DNA of 64,000 nt, from the NCBI GenBank assembly GCA_002363865.1, contig DEWY01000008.1, positions 108,954 through 172,953 of the forward strand, given 5' to 3'. The stretch comes from Caulobacteraceae bacterium UBA3198. GTDB taxonomy: Bacteria; Pseudomonadota; Alphaproteobacteria; Caulobacterales; Caulobacteraceae. Of this stretch, positions 44,784 to 53,471 are shown one piece after another. The position numbers and the translations under genes were made by a program. A model generated the notes under the pieces. That model searched no databases and was not told the DNA's origin. It saw only the letters and a program-made list of their open reading frames with translations. Positions within the stretch are counted from its first letter, which is position 1, and every line of letters begins with the position of its first letter.

Positions 44784-45428
44784 TCAGGCCGCCGCCGGGG
44801 CGTCGGGCTGTCGGTCGGGATGGGCGGCGGCGAAGGCGGGAAGCGCCTGGGCCGCCGCGGCCGCGGCTCTTATGGCGCTATAGGGCGAAAGGTCCACCCC
44901 GTAGCGCTCGGCCGAGTAGACCTGAGGGACCAGGCAGCAGTCGGCCAGCCCCGGGCTAGCCCCGAAGGCGAAGCCCTGGCCGTGGCGCGCGATCATCGGC
45001 TCCAGGGCCTCGAAGCCCTCATGCATCCAGCGGGCGACCCAGGCCTGGCGGTCGGCCTCGCTCACGCCGAAGGCGGTGAGCTGCTGCTGGATCCGCAGGT
45101 TGTTCAGCGGATGGATATCGCAGGCGATGATCCCGGCCATGGCGCGGACCACCTGACGGCCGCCAGGATCGGCGGGCAGCAGCGGCGGTTGCGGATGGGT
45201 CTCCTCCAGCCACTCCATCAGGGCGAGGCTCTGGGTCATGGCCTGGTCCCCGTCGACCAGCATGGGGGTCAGGCCCTGGGGATTGCGCTGCAGGTAGTCG
45301 GCGGCCCGCTGCTCGCCCTTGGGCAGGCTCACGGGGATGTAGTCATAGGCCAGCCCCTTGAGCCCAAGCGCGATTCGAACCCGGTAGGGGGCGGTGGCCC
45401 GCCAGTAGCTGTAAAGTGTGAGCGCCAT
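44784..45428 (-). CDS. maiA: Maleylacetoacetate or maleylpyruvate isomerase (zeta-class GST)
   Basis: 214 residues with a thioredoxin-like N-terminal domain (LTLYSYWRATAPYRVRIALGLKGL) and helical C-terminal GST domain (IACDIHPLNNLRIQQQL, PGLADCCLVPQVYSAERYGVDL). The usual SSxxxRVRIAL motif reads RATAPYRVRIAL. It isomerises the maleyl ring-fission product of homogentisate or gentisate to its fumaryl form using glutathione. The upstream hydrolase gene ends 3 nt away, so the two form an operon acting in series. Confidence 0.9.
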   Translation of the reverse strand: MALTLYSYWRATAPYRVRIALGLKGLAYDYIPVSLPKGEQRAADYLQRNPQGLTPMLVDGDQAMTQSLALMEWLEETHPQPPLLPADPGGRQVVRAMAGIIACDIHPLNNLRIQQQLTAFGVSEADRQAWVARWMHEGFEALEPMIARHGQGFAFGASPGLADCCLVPQVYSAERYGVDLSPYSAIRAAAAAAQALPAFAAAHPDRQPDAPAAA

Positions 45429-45431
45429 GGG

Positions 45432-46112
45432 TCAGAGCACCTTGAAGCTGAGCGCGCCGACCCCGTCGACGGCGCCCTCGACCCGGTCGCCCCGGGCGAT
45501 GGGGCCGACGCCTTCCGGGGTTCCGGTAAAGATCAGGTCCCCCGGCGCCAGGCGCCACAGCCGCGAGGCCTGGGCTATGATTTCGGCCACGTTCCAGATC
45601 ATGTCGGAAACCACCGCATCCTGGCGCGACTGGCCGTTCACGGCGGCGGAGATCCGTCCCTGGGGGGCCGGCCCGCTCCAGCGGCGGATGGCCGAGATGG
45701 GAGCCGACTGATCAAAGCCCTTGGAGGCGTCCCAGGGGTGGCCCTTGTCCTTGGCGGCGGCCTGCAGGTCCCGGCGGGTGAGGTCAAAGCCCACGGCGTA
45801 GCCGAAGACCAGATCCAGGGCCTGGTCCACCGGAACATCGGCGCCGCCCGCGCCCAGCGCCACCACCAGTTCGATCTCGTGGTGCAGGTCGGCAGTCACC
45901 GACGGAAAGGCCACGTCGGCGCCCGGTGTCACGACGGCGTCGGCGGGTTTGGCGAAGAAGAAGGGCGGGTCGCGATCATCCCCGCCCATCTCGGCCCGGT
46001 GGGCTGCGTAGTTGCGTCCGACACAGAGGATCCGGCGGACCGGAAAGAGCACGTCCTCCTCCAGCACGGGGACGACCGGGACAGGCGGCGGGGCCAGGGC
46101 GTATTGGGTCAT
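45432..46112 (-). CDS. Fumarylacetoacetate hydrolase family protein (fumarylpyruvate hydrolase-like)
   Basis: 226 residues from ATG 46112. The core VRRILCVGRNYAAHRAEMG, metal-binding HHEIELVVALG and GDLIFTGTPEGVGPI fit short FAH-family enzymes such as fumarylpyruvate hydrolase of gentisate breakdown. With the isomerase encoded 3 nt downstream it would finish ring-fission product catabolism, giving fumarate and pyruvate or acetoacetate. No ring-cleaving dioxygenase gene is in the window, so the pathway is not fixed. Confidence 0.88.
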   Translation of the reverse strand: MTQYALAPPPVPVVPVLEEDVLFPVRRILCVGRNYAAHRAEMGGDDRDPPFFFAKPADAVVTPGADVAFPSVTADLHHEIELVVALGAGGADVPVDQALDLVFGYAVGFDLTRRDLQAAAKDKGHPWDASKGFDQSAPISAIRRWSGPAPQGRISAAVNGQSRQDAVVSDMIWNVAEIIAQASRLWRLAPGDLIFTGTPEGVGPIARGDRVEGAVDGVGALSFKVL

Positions 46113-46139
46113 GATCAAGGCCCTACTCCCGCAGCGGGC

Positions 46140-46174
46140 CAAAGAAAAGGCTTCCGCCGGGGAGGCGGAAGCCT
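46140..46174 (-). terminator. Intrinsic terminator of the DUF4142 gene
   Basis: AGGCTTCCGCC (46148-46158) and GGCGGAAGCCT (46164-46174) form a perfect 11-bp stem; read on the minus strand it is followed by TTTTCTTT. Confidence 0.85.
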
Positions 46175-46207
46175 GCTCTTCAGCTTAAGATAGAACGTCT
46201 CGGACGC

Positions 46208-46804
46208 CTAGCGGGCGTTGGCCAGACGGTCCTGAATGGCCTTGGCCTGGTCCAGGTGCTGCTGGATGGCCGGGGCGGTGGCCGCGGCGAAGGCCTGCAG
46301 GCCAGGCGTGTCGCCATCGGCGGCGTAGCGCTGCATCAGGTTCAGAGCCTTCTGATGGGTGTCCACCTGCAGGTTGATGTATTCCTTGTCGAACTCGGCG
46401 ACGTCTTCCTCACGCAGGTCGTTGACCTCTTCCATCACCTCCTCGGAGGCCGCGGTCGGCAGGGTGATCGCCTGGCCGCTCGCGTCGATGGCGGTCTTCA
46501 GGTCCTGGGTGGTCTTGGTGTGCGCCTCGATCATCATCTGAGCGAAGGATTTGACCTCAGCGTCCTGGGCCCGCTCCACGGCGAGCTGCGAGGACTGGAT
46601 CTCCAGCATATCGCTCTGCGCGGCCAGTCGCGCGAAATCAGGGGCGGCGGTCTCGTCGGCAGGGGTCGGAATGGTAGCGGCGGGGTTGGCGTCGGGCACG
46701 ACGCTCTCGGCCGGGGCGGTGGCGGACTGGTCGGCCGGCTGACCGCAAGCGGCGAGCGAAAGCGCGGCGATCGCGGCGCCCGCGATAAGCAGGTGGCGAG
46801 TCAT
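46208..46804 (-). CDS. DUF4142 lipoprotein
   Basis: 198 residues. Lipobox LSLAAC, a Pro/Ala-rich linker, then the DUF4142 helical bundle (LAAQSDMLEIQSSQLAVERAQDAEVKSFAQMMIEAHTKT, with the characteristic paired histidine later in VDTHQKAL). AGGAG precedes ATG 46804. The fold resembles ferritin-like bundles; the function is unknown but such proteins are often stress-induced. A degenerate EcfG-like site (46865-46890) lies upstream. Confidence 0.88.
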   Translation of the reverse strand: MTRHLLIAGAAIAALSLAACGQPADQSATAPAESVVPDANPAATIPTPADETAAPDFARLAAQSDMLEIQSSQLAVERAQDAEVKSFAQMMIEAHTKTTQDLKTAIDASGQAITLPTAASEEVMEEVNDLREEDVAEFDKEYINLQVDTHQKALNLMQRYAADGDTPGLQAFAAATAPAIQQHLDQAKAIQDRLANAR

Positions 46805-46864
46805 GTGATCTCCTGGGACGTTGACAAGTTCAGACGACGCATCCGAACGATGCGGCTGCCGTGA

Positions 46865-46890
46865 AAACTCACGCCGTCGTGATCTGTTCC
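46865..46890 (-). promoter_or_regulatory. Degenerate EcfG-type promoter upstream of the DUF4142 gene
   Basis: Minus strand GGAAC (46886-46890), 17 nt, then GTTT instead of CGTT (46865-46868). The -35 is exact, the -10 is partial. Confidence 0.3.
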
Positions 46891-46909
46891 CAGAAAGTCG
46901 GAGAGCCCC

Positions 46910-48118
46910 ATGACCGAGACCGCCGCACCCGGACCCCTCGCCGGACTCCGGGTGATCGAGATGGGCACCCTGATCGCCGGACCGTTCTGCGGGCAGATTC
47001 TCGGCGATTTCGGCGCCGAAGTGATCAAGATCGAGGACCCCCGCAAGGGCGATCCCATGCGGCAGTGGGGCAGAAGCCTGCCCCATGGGCTGTCCCCCTG
47101 GTGGCCGGTGATCGGGCGCAACAAGAAGTCCGTCGGCCTCGACCTGCGCCAGCCCGAGGGTCAGGAGATCGCGCGGACCCTGATCGCCAAGGCCGATGTG
47201 GTGATCGAGAACTTTCGCCCAGGCGCGATGGAGAAATGGGGCCTGGGCTATGAGGCCCTCTCGGCGACCCATCCCGGCCTGGTGATGGCGCGCATCTCCG
47301 GCTACGGCCAGACGGGCCCGCTCTCCAACCGGGCGGGCTACGGCCTCATCGGCGAGGCCATGGGCGGCCTGCGGCACATCACCGGCGAGCCCGACCGGCC
47401 GCCAGCCCGGGCCGGCATCTCCATCGGCGACAGCCTGGCGGCCATGCACGCGGTCATGGGGATCATGATGGCCCTCCACGCCAGGGACCGCACCGGCAAG
47501 GGCCAGGTGATCGACGCGGCCCTCTATGAGAGCGTGCTGGGCGTCATGGAGAACCTGGTCACAGAGTACGATCTCACCGGCTATGTGCGCGAGCGCTCCG
47601 GCTCGATCCTTCCCGGCATCGCGCCGTCCAACGCCTACCCCTGCGCCAGCGGCGACATGGCCGTGATCGGCGGCAATGGGGACACCGTGTTCGCCCGGCT
47701 CTGCGCGGCCATGGACCAGACGGACCTGGCGGTCGATCCCCGATTCGCCACCCACGCCGCCCGCGGCGAGCGCCAGGGCGAGCTGGACGAGATCATCAGC
47801 GCCTGGACTTCGACCCTAGCCCTGGACGATCTGCTGGCCCTGCTGGAGCAGCACGGCGTCCCGGCCGGCCGCATCTATCGCGCCCCCGACATGCTGGAGG
47901 ACCCCCATTTCGTGGCCCGCGAGGCGATCGTCAGCGTCCAGCACCCCGTCTTTGGCCAGGTGCGCATGCAGAACGCCTTCCCCAAGCTGTCAGCCACGCC
48001 AGGCAAGGTGCGCTGGCCCGGGCCCGAGCTGGGCGCCCACACCGAGGAGGTGCTGCAGGCGGTGGCGGGGCTGTCGGCGGAGGCGATTTCCGGCCTGCGG
48101 GCGCGCGGCGTCGTCTGA
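46910..48118 (+). CDS. CaiB/BaiF family CoA-transferase (class III)
   Basis: 402 residues. The N-terminal PLAGLRVIEMGTLIAGPFCGQILGDFGAEVIKIE is the class III signature, with RNKKSVGLDL next; the catalytic aspartate is probably in GISIGDSLAAMHAV. Transfers CoA between acids through an acyl-aspartate intermediate. The substrates cannot be told. Starts at ATG 46910. Confidence 0.9.
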   Translation: MTETAAPGPLAGLRVIEMGTLIAGPFCGQILGDFGAEVIKIEDPRKGDPMRQWGRSLPHGLSPWWPVIGRNKKSVGLDLRQPEGQEIARTLIAKADVVIENFRPGAMEKWGLGYEALSATHPGLVMARISGYGQTGPLSNRAGYGLIGEAMGGLRHITGEPDRPPARAGISIGDSLAAMHAVMGIMMALHARDRTGKGQVIDAALYESVLGVMENLVTEYDLTGYVRERSGSILPGIAPSNAYPCASGDMAVIGGNGDTVFARLCAAMDQTDLAVDPRFATHAARGERQGELDEIISAWTSTLALDDLLALLEQHGVPAGRIYRAPDMLEDPHFVAREAIVSVQHPVFGQVRMQNAFPKLSATPGKVRWPGPELGAHTEEVLQAVAGLSAEAISGLRARGVV

Positions 48119-48130
48119 GCTTGCGCCGCT

Positions 48131-49549
48131 TCAGCGGCGCGGGGCGAGCAGGTCGGCGACGGCGGCGGTCACCTGGGTGACGTCGTAAGGTTTGCGGATC
48201 ACCGGGGCGTCGAAGCCGCTGGGGGCGCCGCCCGCATCCCCGTAACCGGTGGCGAAGACGAAGGGCACGCCCCGTTCGGCCAGGATGTCGGCCACGGGCC
48301 CCACGGAAAGGCCGTTGAGATTGGCGTCCAGCACGGCGGCGTCCAGGGGCTGATCCAGCAGGGCCAGGGCCTCCTCCAGCTCATAGGCCGGCCCCACCAC
48401 CGTCGCCCCGGCCTCTGACAGGCCCGTTTCCAGCTCCATGGCCAGGAGGGCGGCGTCTTCGACGATCAGCACCCGGGCGCCCGCCAGATCCACCGCATGG
48501 AACAGGGTCGAGGCGGCCTCCGTCGGGCGGCCAACCGGCGTCTCTGGCACCGTCTCGGGGCGGGCGACCACCGCGGAAGCTCCGGCCTCCAGCCGCGCCC
48601 GGGCGCCGGTGGGGGGGAAGTCCAGCTCGGTATGTCCGTTCAGCTCGCGGCCGGTCACCTGGCTGAGCAGGGTTGCGCCAAACCCTGTCCGCGCCGGCAG
48701 GGCGACCACCGGGCCGCCGGATTCGGTCCAATCAAGGGTGAACCCCCCCGACGGCGTCGCCCGCCAGACGACCTCGACCTGACCGGTCTCCACCGACAGG
48801 GCGCCGTATTTGAGCGCGTTTGTGGCCAGCTCATGGAGCGCCAGGGACAAGGCGTTGGCCGCCCTGGGGGTCAGGAACAGCTCCGGCCCCTCCCAGCGGG
48901 TCTGGCCAGGCGCCAGGCCGCCGAGCTCTGCGGCCACCAGGTGGTCGATGGCCGCGCCCCGCCAGCGGGCGGCCGTCAGCAGCTCATTGGCCGACCCCAT
49001 GGACTTCAGGCGCCCCAGGAAGGTCTGGAGGAAGCCGTCCATCGATCCGGTGCGCTTGGCGGTCTGGACCGCCAGGGCCTGGACCGTGGCCAGGACATTC
49101 TTCACCCGGTGGTCGATCTCGGCCATCAGGGCGTGGCGCTGCTGCTCCTCGAGCTTGCGTGCGGTGATGTCCTCAACAATGCCGATGACCCCCTGAATGT
49201 CGCCCCCGGCGTCGCGGATCCGTTGTCCGACGATGCGAAGCCAGACCACCGGGTGATCGGCCCTCGGGGCGGCGCGGCATTCGACCTCGTAGCGGTCATC
49301 AGTCTCGAAGCCCGCCAGCATCTGACGCAGGGTTTCGTCGAAGTCGTCCGGATGAATCCGCGGCAACAGGGCGCGGCCCCCATCGGCGGGCATATAGCCC
49401 GCCGGCCCGCCGGTGATGGCCGCCATGCGCTGGCTGACAATGCAGAAGTCGCCCGGCACATCATACTGGAACTCCCCCAGACCTGCGGTCTGAAGCGCCA
49501 GTTCCAGATGCTCCATGTTCAGGCGTGCGCGCCTCGGGTCATCGACCAT
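48131..49549 (-). CDS. HWE-type sensor histidine kinase with PAS and receiver domains
   Basis: About 472 residues from ATG 49549 (a TTG lies two codons upstream). A PAS domain (about 15-130), then an HWE/HisKA_2 kinase core with H147 in MAEIDHRVKNVLATVQ, HATPase (HELATNALKYGALS), a linker, and a C-terminal receiver with D408 in AVLDANLNG. It is soluble. HWE/HisKA_2 kinases commonly act on PhyR in alphaproteobacteria, and the next gene across the intergenic region carries an EcfG-type promoter, so a role in this stress pathway is plausible but not proven. Confidence 0.9.
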   Translation of the reverse strand: MVDDPRRARLNMEHLELALQTAGLGEFQYDVPGDFCIVSQRMAAITGGPAGYMPADGGRALLPRIHPDDFDETLRQMLAGFETDDRYEVECRAAPRADHPVVWLRIVGQRIRDAGGDIQGVIGIVEDITARKLEEQQRHALMAEIDHRVKNVLATVQALAVQTAKRTGSMDGFLQTFLGRLKSMGSANELLTAARWRGAAIDHLVAAELGGLAPGQTRWEGPELFLTPRAANALSLALHELATNALKYGALSVETGQVEVVWRATPSGGFTLDWTESGGPVVALPARTGFGATLLSQVTGRELNGHTELDFPPTGARARLEAGASAVVARPETVPETPVGRPTEAASTLFHAVDLAGARVLIVEDAALLAMELETGLSEAGATVVGPAYELEEALALLDQPLDAAVLDANLNGLSVGPVADILAERGVPFVFATGYGDAGGAPSGFDAPVIRKPYDVTQVTAAVADLLAPRR

Positions 49550-49635
49550 GGTCAAAGCCTAGCGCCGGGCGAAGGGCGATGCGACAAGAACCGTGCAGAA
49601 CCTGCGAAGATTTGTCGCAGCCCGGTCTGGAACCT

Positions 49636-49661
49636 GGAACCGCCCTGGCCTATGTGACGTT
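49636..49661 (+). promoter_or_regulatory. EcfG-type promoter of the DUF883 gene
   Basis: GGAAC (49636-49640), 17 nt, CGTT (49658-49661), about 55 nt before the ATG at 49716. Confidence 0.75.
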
Positions 49662-49715
49662 CTGGCAGAGCCCTGTGCGAGGCGTGCGGGGACCTCGAAC
49701 CTCTGGAGATACTGA

Positions 49716-50033
49716 ATGTCGAACGCTTCTGACCGAGCCGTGAACGAAGCCAAGGCCGCCGCCAATTCGGCCGCCTCTTCCGCTCAAGTCCTCGCTGACG
49801 ACGCTCAGCGCACCTTCCGCGACGCCGCCAAGCACTTCGAACGCGCCGTGCAGGAAGGCGTCGAACAGATTCGCGCCCAGTCGCGCGCCTATGCCGATAC
49901 GGCTGGCGAACAGATTGACGAAGCTCAGCGCTATGTCGTCGAACATGTCCGTGAGCGCCCGCTGGCGGCCACCGGCGTGGCGGTCGGCGTCGGGGTGGTC
50001 ATCGGCCTGCTGCTCGCTGGCGGTCGCCGTTGA
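49716..50033 (+). CDS. DUF883 (ElaB/YqjD-like) membrane-anchored protein
   Basis: 105 residues. A long amphipathic Ala/Glu-rich helix (about 1-80, for example AKHFERAVQEGVEQIRAQ) is followed by RPLAATGVAVGVGVVIGLLLAGGRR, a glycine-rich C-terminal membrane helix. This is the ElaB/YqjD layout; E. coli members are stationary-phase proteins that tether ribosomes to the inner membrane. Its stop overlaps the TTG start of the next gene, matching the YqjD-YqjE order. Driven by an EcfG-type promoter. Confidence 0.88.
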   Translation: MSNASDRAVNEAKAAANSAASSAQVLADDAQRTFRDAAKHFERAVQEGVEQIRAQSRAYADTAGEQIDEAQRYVVEHVRERPLAATGVAVGVGVVIGLLLAGGRR

Positions 50034-50428
50034 TCGAGAAAGGGCTTCTCGCCGTCATTGGTCTGGCGGCCCTGACGGCCTTGACGCTGATGGGCGTTGC
50101 GGCGTCCGGCTTCGCCCTGTTCCTCGTCTTTGTCCCGCTTATCGGCGCGGCAGGCGCGGCGACCGTGCTGGCCCTGATCTGCGCTTTGCTTCTGGCGGGC
50201 GCCGTCCTGGCGGTCCGCGGCAAGGGTCCATCCCTGCCGCCCGCCCTGCAGCAGGATGAGAGTCTCGCCGCGCGGGCCTTCGACCTGGCGCGGCAGCATC
50301 CCATGGCCGCCGGCGGCGCAGCCTTGCTGGCCACCCTGGCCGCAGGGGTGCTCGCGGTGAAGAATCCCAAGGTGATCGCTACGGCTCTGAGCGCCTATCT
50401 CGCAGGCCGGTCGTCGGGACGTCACTAG
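50030..50428 (+). CDS. Small integral membrane protein (YqjE/holin-like)
   Basis: 132 residues, start TTG 50030 overlapping the DUF883 stop by the bases TTGA, which implies coupled translation. Two hydrophobic segments near the N-terminus (LLAVIGLAALTALTLMGVAASGFALFLVFVPLIGAAGAATVLALICALLLAGAVLAV, cited by its limits 5-62) and one near 95-112 are separated by a basic, glutamine-containing loop. The order DUF883 then this protein resembles yqjD-yqjE, where the second is a holin-like membrane protein. Function unknown. Confidence 0.75.
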   Translation: MIEKGLLAVIGLAALTALTLMGVAASGFALFLVFVPLIGAAGAATVLALICALLLAGAVLAVRGKGPSLPPALQQDESLAARAFDLARQHPMAAGGAALLATLAAGVLAVKNPKVIATALSAYLAGRSSGRH

Positions 50429-50573
50429 AGCCAGACAGTCTTCGGCGCGGCCCTGTTTCCTTCAGGCGCGGGTCGCGCCGGATGAGGCCGTTCAAAGCCG
50501 CCCGCCAAACGCCGCCATGGCGCGCCCTTACCGGCGCGTTCATTTCGTTTCTGCTCCCTCCAGAGGATCTATG

Positions 50574-51212
50574 ATGTTCAAGCTTCCCGACCTTCCCTAC
50601 GACTATGACGCCCTGTCGCCGGTGATCTCGGCCGAGACCATGCGGTTCCACCACGACAAGCACCACGCCAAGTACGTGGACACCCTCAACGACCTGCTGA
50701 AGGCTGCGGGCGAAACCCCCGCCGCGCTGGAAGATGTGGTGAAGGCCGCGGCTGGCGACCCGGCCAAGAAGAAGCTCTTCAACAACGCCGCCCAGACCTA
50801 CAATCACACCTTCTTCTGGACCTGCATGATCGGCGAGAAGCAGTCCCCCCAGGGCGATCTGGCCGCGGCCATCGACCGGGATTTCGGCGGTCTGGACAAG
50901 CTGAAGGAAGCCTTCGTCACCGAGTCGGTGAACCACTTCGCCTCGGGCTGGGGCTGGCTGGCGGCCGAGGGCGACAAGCTCAAGGTGCTGTCGACCCATG
51001 ACGCCGACGACCTCCTGACCCACCAGGGCCTGACGCCGCTGCTGACCTGCGACGTCTGGGAGCACGCCTACTATCTGGACCACCAGAACGACCGGAAGGC
51101 CTTCGTGGAAGCCTGGTTCGACAACCTGCCCCACTGGACCTTCGCCGCCGCCCAGTACGACGCCGCCCGCGGCAAGGGTCAGGCCTGGCGCCACCCGGTT
51201 CCGACCAACTGA
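50574..51212 (+). CDS. sodB: Superoxide dismutase, Fe/Mn family
   Basis: 212 residues from ATG 50574 (AGAGG lies 7 nt upstream; ATG 50571 is adjacent in frame). Metal ligands: H26 in MRFHHDKHH, a histidine in NHTFFW, and D and H in CDVWEHAYYLDHQNDR. Destroys superoxide in the cytoplasm. FFWTCM and GWGWLA patterns favour the iron type. Monocistronic with its own terminator. Confidence 0.95.
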   Translation: MFKLPDLPYDYDALSPVISAETMRFHHDKHHAKYVDTLNDLLKAAGETPAALEDVVKAAAGDPAKKKLFNNAAQTYNHTFFWTCMIGEKQSPQGDLAAAIDRDFGGLDKLKEAFVTESVNHFASGWGWLAAEGDKLKVLSTHDADDLLTHQGLTPLLTCDVWEHAYYLDHQNDRKAFVEAWFDNLPHWTFAAAQYDAARGKGQAWRHPVPTN

Positions 51213-51252
51213 TGTGACGGCACGGCCGATCCGCCGGCCGCTCGACCCGGTG

Positions 51253-51288
51253 AAAGCCCGCGCGCCCCAAGGTGCGTGGGCTTTTTTC
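51253..51288 (+). terminator. Intrinsic terminator of sodB
   Basis: AAGCCCGCGC pairs with GCGTGGGCTT (one mismatch) and is followed by a run of T at 51282-51287. Confidence 0.88.
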
Positions 51289-51301
51289 GTTGGCGAGCCC
51301 T

Positions 51302-52084
51302 TCAGGCGCGACGATCCAGGGACCAGGTGCGATAGGCCTCGAACTGGCCGCCGGACCAGGTGAGCGCCTTGACCCGTATGGCGTCGGGGTCGACCTCAAT
51401 CATGTTGAAGCTGGCGGGAACGCCCCGTTCGCGTACCGAAAGGGTGCCGCAGCCCACCGCATAGGTGCGCTCATCGGCGAATGGGTAGGGCAGGGCGAAG
51501 GGCGCATGGACATGGCCAGAGAGCACCAGGTCCACCCGGGCCTCGCTGAAGGCGCGGGCGGCGTCGACCCCGCCCCAGACCTTCGCCGTCATCGGCCCGG
51601 CGATCATCTCGGTCAGGGGATGATGCAGGGCCACCAGCCGCACGCGGTCGGCCGGCGCGGCGTCTAGAAAATTGACGGCGGTGCGCACCTGATCGCGGGA
51701 GATCTGGCCCTTCGACCAGTTCAGCCGCCACTGGGCGCCGCGAGCTGTATTGACGCCGGCCACGGCGATCTGGTCGTCCAGATGTGACTGGCTCCAGGCC
51801 GGACCAATGATCCGCTCGTAACGCGCAAAGGGCGTGAAGATCCGTTCGTACCAGGCCAGGTAAGGCGCATCATGGTTTCCCGGCGTCACCAGCCACGGCC
51901 GGGGCAGCCGCTCCAGCCAGTCGCGGGCCGCCTCCAGTTCAGCCACCTCGGCGAAGCGGGTGATGTCGCCCGTGATCAGGATGAGGTCAGGGGGATCGGC
52001 CTGCAGCAGGCTGGTGGCGGCCTCGACGGCCGGCAGGTTCTCATCGCCGAAATGGACGTCGGACAGTTGGGCGATGCGAATCAT
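51302..52084 (-). CDS. Calcineurin-like metallophosphoesterase (CpdA type)
   Basis: 260 residues. All metal-binding motifs are visible: SDVHFGD, ITGDITR, TPGNHDAP, ALHHPL and SGHVHAP. This is the class III cyclic nucleotide phosphodiesterase pattern, but other phosphoester substrates are possible. The start overlaps the lipid-kinase stop by 4 nt (ATGA), so it is part of an operon behind an EcfG-type promoter. Confidence 0.9.
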   Translation of the reverse strand: MIRIAQLSDVHFGDENLPAVEAATSLLQADPPDLILITGDITRFAEVAELEAARDWLERLPRPWLVTPGNHDAPYLAWYERIFTPFARYERIIGPAWSQSHLDDQIAVAGVNTARGAQWRLNWSKGQISRDQVRTAVNFLDAAPADRVRLVALHHPLTEMIAGPMTAKVWGGVDAARAFSEARVDLVLSGHVHAPFALPYPFADERTYAVGCGTLSVRERGVPASFNMIEVDPDAIRVKALTWSGGQFEAYRTWSLDRRA

Positions 52085-53001
52085 GGCGCCGCCGGATTGA
52101 GGATGGATTCGGCGACTTCGGCCTCGGCGCCGGCGGGCTCGTCCCGGGGGGCGAGCACCCGGGCCACCTTGGCGACGAACCGCACCTGGGCGGCGGCGCC
52201 CAGGTGGACGCTTTCACCATCCAGCAGAGCCGGAATCGACCGGGGCGCCCAGACCCGGGCCTCCCGGCACAGGCTGAGATCCACAGCGGGATCGTCGCGC
52301 CAATCGCCGACCGCAGCGTGCAGGCCCAGTCGGAAGGCTTCGAGAGCCCCGTTCAGGTCCAGGCCAGCAGCCTCCAGGGCCTGCTCGTCGTCTGACAGGC
52401 GACGGCTGGCGGTGGGGCACATGAAGATCACGGCCTCGCCCTTCTCGCGGGGCCCCTCGCCGATGACGTAGCGCAGGCGGCTGGAAAAGGCCCTGGACCA
52501 GGCCGTGCGCGCCCGCTCAAGGGCCAGGCCCGCCTTGCCCTCGCGCATGGCCTCCCGCGCCGGCGCCCAGAGGGCTGGCGCCCCGAGGATGGCGGCGACG
52601 AGGAACAGTTTCCCATCCACGGTCCCGCCCGCCAGGGGACGCTCAACCCCAGTGTCCAGTATATCGACCAGGGCCTCCTGCCAGGGGCGGGCCCCATAGA
52701 TGGCGTGCGGCAGCATGTTCATGGTGCCCCCCGCCAGGGGCGCGAACAGCGGTCCCTCTGCGCCGCACATTTCGGCGGCGCTACGGGCGGTGCCGTCGCC
52801 CGCCACCACCGCCAGGAGATCTGGCCCGGCGTCCAGGGCTGAACGCAGGCATTGTTCCAGATCGCCGGAGGAGGACGCGCAGACCCGCGCGCTGACCCCA
52901 TACTCGGCCAGGATCGCCTCAGCCTCCTGCGGCGCGTCGGCTGAAACGCTGCCGGAGGCCAGATTGAGCACCACTTCGACCTTGCGAATTCCGCTGATCA
53001 C
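52081..53001 (-). CDS. Diacylglycerol kinase catalytic domain protein (YegS/BmrU-like lipid kinase)
   Basis: 306 residues. The nucleotide-binding region reads VVAGDGTARSAAEM (usual GGDGT) and LAGGTMNMLPHAI replaces the usual LGTxNDFA. Phosphorylates lipid or sphingosine-like substrates if active; the changed motifs make that uncertain, though GGTMNM is found in a subgroup of the family. Start at ATG 53001, 9 nt after the preceding gene, and stop overlapping the phosphoesterase start. Confidence 0.85.
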   Translation of the reverse strand: MISGIRKVEVVLNLASGSVSADAPQEAEAILAEYGVSARVCASSSGDLEQCLRSALDAGPDLLAVVAGDGTARSAAEMCGAEGPLFAPLAGGTMNMLPHAIYGARPWQEALVDILDTGVERPLAGGTVDGKLFLVAAILGAPALWAPAREAMREGKAGLALERARTAWSRAFSSRLRYVIGEGPREKGEAVIFMCPTASRRLSDDEQALEAAGLDLNGALEAFRLGLHAAVGDWRDDPAVDLSLCREARVWAPRSIPALLDGESVHLGAAAQVRFVAKVARVLAPRDEPAGAEAEVAESILNPAAP

Positions 53002-53010
53002 CGCGGCGGC

Positions 53011-53436
53011 CTAAAGGTCTTGGCCATTTAGGGCGGGCGCCTCGGGTGACGTGAGATCATCGGCCTCGGAGTCCGGCTGCAGCTCCCGACCCGCGCCGCT
53101 CAGCGCCTGGCCAGCCTCGTCGACGGCGGCGCGAAGGGTCGGTTCGGCGCGGTCGGCGGCTACCGCCAGCTTCTGATCCACAACCTCGCCCCCCTTGCCA
53201 AACGAGCCGTACCAGGCCGCCACGCCCAGCATGGCGCCGCCAGCCAGGGCCACAAGGCCGATCATCAGATTGCGCACCGGATGGCTGCGGCGCCGTCGCT
53301 CGAGCCGCCGCCCCTCGGCGAGTCCGTCTTCATAGGCGCGTTCCACCGCACGCGGATCGACGGGAACCGGATCAGCGGGATCAGCCACGTTCAACGCGGC
53401 GCCGTCACGGTGGGGTCTTCCAAATCGCGGCCACAT
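53011..53436 (-). CDS. Single-pass membrane protein of unknown function
   Basis: 141 residues. A basic segment (RLERRRRSHPVRN) is followed by one membrane helix (LMIGLVALAGGAMLGVAAWYG, about 57-77) and an acidic, Ala-rich periplasmic tail. I do not recognise a family. It leads a three-gene unit with the lipid kinase and phosphoesterase and has an exact EcfG-type promoter 36 nt before its ATG, which suggests envelope stress duty. Confidence 0.75.
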   Translation of the reverse strand: MWPRFGRPHRDGAALNVADPADPVPVDPRAVERAYEDGLAEGRRLERRRRSHPVRNLMIGLVALAGGAMLGVAAWYGSFGKGGEVVDQKLAVAADRAEPTLRAAVDEAGQALSGAGRELQPDSEADDLTSPEAPALNGQDL

Positions 53437-53471
53437 TTGAGGCGCTCCATCCAGGTCTCTGCGGCCAAGCT

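Noticed and set aside
45370..45390. tRNA T-loop-like GATTCGAACCCG
   Set aside because: It is inside the maiA coding sequence (RVRIAL region), with no acceptor or anticodon stems around it.
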